From Epiperipatus broadwayi (taxonomy: Eukaryota > Onychophora > Udeonychophora > Euonychophora > Peripatidae): 64,000 nucleotides of DNA. The notes below the pieces were generated by a model. It did no database searches. It was given only the letters and a program-made list of their open reading frames with translations, and had not been told where the DNA came from. The stretch's first letter is position 1, and each line of letters opens with the position of its first letter. Positions 51,601-57,600 of the stretch are shown piece after piece. The stretch spans positions 726,001 to 790,000 of the forward strand of contig JAQFVV010012424.1 in assembly GCA_028023455.1 (NCBI GenBank), in the 5' to 3' direction. The translations under genes were made by a program, and so were the position numbers.

Positions 51601-54600
51601 AATTCATGCTTGAGCAATCTCAAAAATTTGCCGAGTTCAAGAGTAATCGGAAATCGCAAACAGAAGTTTGTAAAACCATAAAAAAGAATGTCTTTTAAAA
51701 TTCTTTAATTTATTAAACTTATTACTTTTTCTCTCTATAAGTTTATACCTATATACGTATGTGCATTTAAGCATACACATATATATCATTAGCCTCACTT
51801 GATGTGTTCTCTCTTAGTAAGTGGTCATTGGTACTCATTATGTTGAATAAGTAGAATATTATCTCTTAGCTCTCATCTTTACGTAGCTGGTTTACATGCT
51901 TGCACAATATTTCCCTGTTTGTCATTCACACTGTGACTACTTGTTTTGATCAATGACGAATAACTTCTGTCTGTGACCAAAACTTATTCATATTGTTTTT
52001 TATCTACATTCCCGTGGTTTAAATTTATAGGTACCAGCTTGATGTTTATTTTGATCTACAATTGGCACAATGTTTGATAATTTCATGTGCAACTTTCTAC
52101 CTAAATAAAGTTTAGCTGGTGATTTCCCAGATTTAGTACTAGGGGTCACATATTAATGGAGTGCAGTCAGTACTGCTTTGTGTATTTTAATTTTCCCGAA
52201 TTTGTTAATGGAAGACTTTAGAGTTTGTACAGCTTTCTCGCTAGTCCATTGGATTGAGTGGTGGTGGGGGGAGTATGTGTTTAATCCCTCATTCTTGCAT
52301 CGCTTCTTCAAACTTTGCTGAAGTAAAGCCAGTTCCTGAATTCCTTTAATTGTTTTATTTCATTAATGACATATTCTATTATAATTAATTAAACTGGTAT
52401 TCGTTTTAGAAAATTTTTTTTTTCTAATCATAAAGTTTTAAATAAATGAATACTCTCCTCTTCAATCCAAGATATAGTATTTATGCAGGAATAAAAAGAA
52501 TCCCTCTTATTTAACACTCTCAAAAGGTGCGTGCTCAATTAGCTTGAAAGGCTGATATTGGAATGAAATATAATTGCAAGCATGGCGCTAGATAAAATAT
52601 TTGCTTATTTAATCATAAAGTTATAAATCTTTTACTTACTAATTTTAAAAGAATAAGTCTTTTAAAATTCTTTAATTTATTAAACTTACTACTTTTTCTC
52701 TCTATAAATTTATACTTATATATATAAGTGCATTTAAACATACATGTACATATCAAAAACCTTCTGGGTTTGCGGAATGAAAAGTATTCAGAAGCTTCAA
52801 AAGAAAAAACCGAGGAACATCATAACCCAGGGAATCATTCACAGAAAGTGAATGAGTTAATTAGGGCTTTGTTGTATTAATCTTAGTGTGATTTGCTATG
52901 CCTGTGGGTGCAATCAGGATATGAAATAATACTAAATTAGAAATCAATAATTTAAAATAAAAATATTCTTGGAGCATTATAGAAAATACATTTTGTCTAT
53001 GTGTATATAATCAAATTTGAAATACAGAAACTATATTTATTAATAATCTGTATTAAATGGTAAATGTTTATTATTCTTACGGTCATTTATTTATTTGTCT
53101 TGCATTTAAATGAATTCTTTCATATATACTTATGTTAGTCATACTTTCAATAAGTATAAAATTAAAGATGTAACAAATAGACACAGTCACAGCTGCAGAT
53201 AAACTATAATAGAAAAAAGTTTGAATATAATTAGCATGAAAGACTAACTATAATAAGTTTGCAATGGTCTCAATTGGCATATGTGTTTTACCAAATTAAA
53301 CATGAATAACACTGCTGAATAATCTTTATATGTGCTACATGTGGATAAATTTTTCATAAAATTAAAAATAACATCATTACTATGCACTAAAGATAGGAGA
53401 GTCATAGGAACAGTAAACAGATTATTCACTCGACAAATTAACTTATGAAGAAATAATAAGTTGAACAATCATTTTACTCCATATTCATTATGACACGTCG
53501 AATGCCAATATTTCAGAAATAAGTGTCAAAGAAAAAAATTAAGAAATATGATATAGCATTGAAGAAACTATTTAGGGACTGCAATTTGCTTGAAATACTC
53601 TTCTAGATCAGCAACTGTAAAAGGTATAAAGATAGATTCAGACAACAACTCTTAACTGAGTCTAATTTGAATTAAGCAACAAGTGAAAAGAACAAGCATG
53701 TGAATTAATACAGGATAAGTTCAAGAATTTCATTACAATGAGATAAATGACACTCAAAATATTACAATTTTTAATAATAAAACATGCAAAACTCTCCATA
53801 CAGTAGTGCCACTCAGTGCAAGCCAGAGTAATCAATGGATGCCAGAAAGTTTGTGCATAAAATCCCTATATAGTGCACTGAGTGGCACTACTGTATGCAA
53901 AGTTTTGCCTGTTTTAATAACAGTTATGAGCAAGCATAGGAGATGGTGATCATGTGATGTTTGGTAATTTTTAATAATAAAAAATTTGTAGACTTAATTT
54001 ATATTTAGTTTTAGCCTTAATTGTGGATATAAATTTATTAGAAACCCATGCAGAAAAATGTGTCATTCTATTCATTTTCAAAGGAATAAATAATTATTTC
54101 ATCAAATTTTATGCCTGCAGTATGTTGATATAATACTCTTCAGACCATCCCAAAATAATCTTTTTAAAATTTCCGTTGATGAAAAAATACATTTTTCACC
54201 CAAAGCAATAGATATATAGATTTCAAAAGGGGTATGCAGGAATAGATAAGATCAAAAACTTTATTTAAACTATTAATGCAATAATTGTTCTGCATCAGAT
54301 TCATTCAATTCATGAAGTTATTCAATCTTAAAAACTTACCAGCTGTGTTGAAAGAGATATTTAAATTTAAAAAACAGTTAATATCATCAATTACTAGAAT
54401 GCCATTACAATATTAATAGCACAATGCTATTTAAGAAGTTATCAAATTGATCAATGAATATTGCAGGTCTTATATACATATTCCCTACAATAAATTTAAT
54501 ATTATTTCAATAAATTTTTAATCCATATACACTCATTATTCAATTCCAAATAACTCAACATTTAAAAAAAATTATTTCTCTTCAAATACAATTAAAACTG

Positions 54601-57600
54601 CACTACATCTTGGCAAATTAGGTAATGATCTACCATTATGAATTGTTATATATCTACCATCAAATAAAGATTCATTGTCAAACATTGGTAGCTGAGAGGT
54701 CAGTGCAGCTGCCTTGCAAGCAGTGTCTTGCAGACAGTTGTTGCAGGTTCGCTTCCCGGCTGATGCTTTGACATGGGGGGGGAATAAAGATTCATTCTGA
54801 TATTCCTCATTCAAAATATGTTTCAATTAAAAAAATTATATTGTAATTCGCTGTTAATAAATTTTCCTTGAATTCTGTTACTTTTGTATAAAGATTCCCT
54901 GACACTTTGATAAAAAATTATATAAATTATAAAAATGCACAATTCCAATGAATGAGAACAGTAATTAAGCATCCTGTATTAGTCATTAATAACAGTTGAA
55001 ATGTCTCATTTAATCGAATCCATAACAGATTCTTCACCCATTTAAGTGTTATTATCATTCATCATAGCATTAAAAGTATCACCTGAGACTACCATGTTAA
55101 TATTAAACAACATAACCTAATTTTTAAGCAAAATTTTCAATACCAACACTTATATAAAGAAGTCATTGTGTAACTTGCAGTAATTTCAGAATTCTCACTT
55201 TTAAGATGATTTACATCACTATAAAATGGAATAACTAGTTCATATTCATGCCAAAAACCAGATTTAATACCAAGTGGTGAATTAAAAGTTGAATGTTTTA
55301 CTAGAATTCAGTTTAACTTTTTAATAGCATGAATATAGATGAAATTAATAGAAAGTATTGAAAACACTCAATGAGCTGTATGTAAACTGTTAGTAAATAT
55401 AAAATGTAGAATGAGACAATCTATATTTTAGCTTTGATCGTAAGCATAGCATTTACTGATGATTTATATATCTAATATTATTTCAAGCCAACTATAAGCT
55501 ATATGTGTCACATACTATTGATAATCAAGCCAATACAATTTGCATTGATTTGTCTGAAGTATTTGATAAGATTTCTCACTTTATATTTATTAGGTTATTA
55601 AATATGGGGCTCAGCCTTTCCCTCTAATTAGTTATCGTGATTTTAGAATAGCTGATAGTTGTCTTGAAATTGTTAGTATATATAAATAATGTTTTGCATA
55701 TTAGTACATTAATATATGTTATGCTTATTTATAATTAAAGCTAAAGTGTATGTGGGCACATCTCAGTGGAGTTTTCAGTACTTCCTATTACTTTCATCTA
55801 GATTTCACAGTTTGTAATTCACTAATGATGTATCCAGTTTTTCCTTTAAATGATTATCTGATATTCAAATATCATCTGGGCACAATTTTAAATTTTTATT
55901 CTTTTTGGTTTAATGGTTTTAAAAACATGATTGCATAATATTCCATTTATAGGTTTTCTGTAAGTGTTGTCAAATCCATGTTTAGTTTTCATTTTATTTT
56001 TATAAAAAACGATAATGAAATCCATTCTTTTCCTCAGGTTTTAGAAATGTGAAGCAATGAACTCTGTTGATGATTCATTAGAAATTCTTATCTCAATAGG
56101 GGTATTTTCAACAAAGTCAGAGTTCAAATTCCTTCTAATTACATTAAGTTCAGTATAGACAATACATTTGTATTTAAATATTATTTTCATTTTTTCAAAG
56201 AAAAACAAGTACCTCCCATCCTTAATGGAAACATTCGAATTCAGTGAGCATCAGCACCTATTGGCCCATTCTTGCCATTGGCTATGAGTTATCTATCTGT
56301 AAATACATAGGTTTGTGGCGATCAATGCTAAATCCAATCTAGATAAGATGGAATCTGGATTAGTCCATTATTTGAAGGCAAGGTGAGATATGACATATTC
56401 ATACTAGAATTTTAAAAAAACTGTAACTTTATTTCTTTTTTTTAGCTGTATGAAGGCAACTGATTTTTCTTGTTGGATTATTAATGTAGTTATATGATTA
56501 GCTATACTTTTTCTATTCATCACATAGTTATTTTGTCCTTGAATCAATTGAATAGAATTTATTTTTCCAGCTCAAGGAATTTTATACTTTTGAAAAAAAA
56601 AAAATTTTTTTATTTTCAATAGCTTTTGAAGAAGGTGGAGCCAAGTCCAATTCACAACTTAAATTCTCTTTTCAGTCTGATTTATTAATCCTATTAATAG
56701 ATTTAAAACTTAATAAACTATGAAAATAGTATTTTTATTTTCTTAAATTAATATTTTCTTTCAAATTTGAAAGTTTACCTATAACAATAGACAGAAAATT
56801 AGAAAATTTAAATGAACAAGTATAATCTATAGTCCAACTTGAAAGATTAACTAGCATTTTCCCCTCAGACAAACAAAAATAACATTTAAAATAATAATTT
56901 TTATTAGTCATTCGTTAGACTAGAGATTATCCATTTAATGAATAATATTTCTGTAACGTAATTTTTCACAGCACCAATCTCATGCAAGGTAAGGACTGAT
57001 TTCTATCCGCTTTGAACATCTTGTGAAGAGGTGTAATCATAAACATATGGCCAAAGACATGCGAAAAAGATGTATGATTCCCAAGAGGCATATTTTATGC
57101 TGAACTAGTATTCTTCAGTTGGCCAAGAACACAAACAGTATATATAGATATCCAATGACTATAGTTTAATTGATAAGTGTTAAATTTACTGTGCATCTTG
57201 AGGATTATATATCTTTGGTCATATGTTTATGATTACACCCCTCCACAACATGTTGAAAGCAGATAAAAAACAGTTCCTACCTTGCATGAGAGAGGTGTAA
57301 TAAAAAATTATACTATAGAAATATGATTCATTAACATTTAAAATAGTTTTATGTTTTTAGGACAATAATGGCAAATTCTTATCAAAGAGACAATCATATT
57401 TTAAATGAAACTTTAAACCACATGATTTAGAACAATAGACTTTTGATCAAATATCAGTTATTATTTGACCACAAAAACAATTACAGGTGCATAGATCTTG
57501 AAGTAGCGACCATCTTTACATTTTGAATATTTTCAACAGCAGCTCAAATATGAAATTTGCATGTAAATATTTTCCCATCATTATAATAAAGTGATTGATC

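Noticed and set aside
14639-53965. F1 as a classical MITE (DNA transposon)
   Set aside because: Duplications vary from 10 to 17 bp and the element is asymmetric with a tail, which does not fit cut-and-paste elements.
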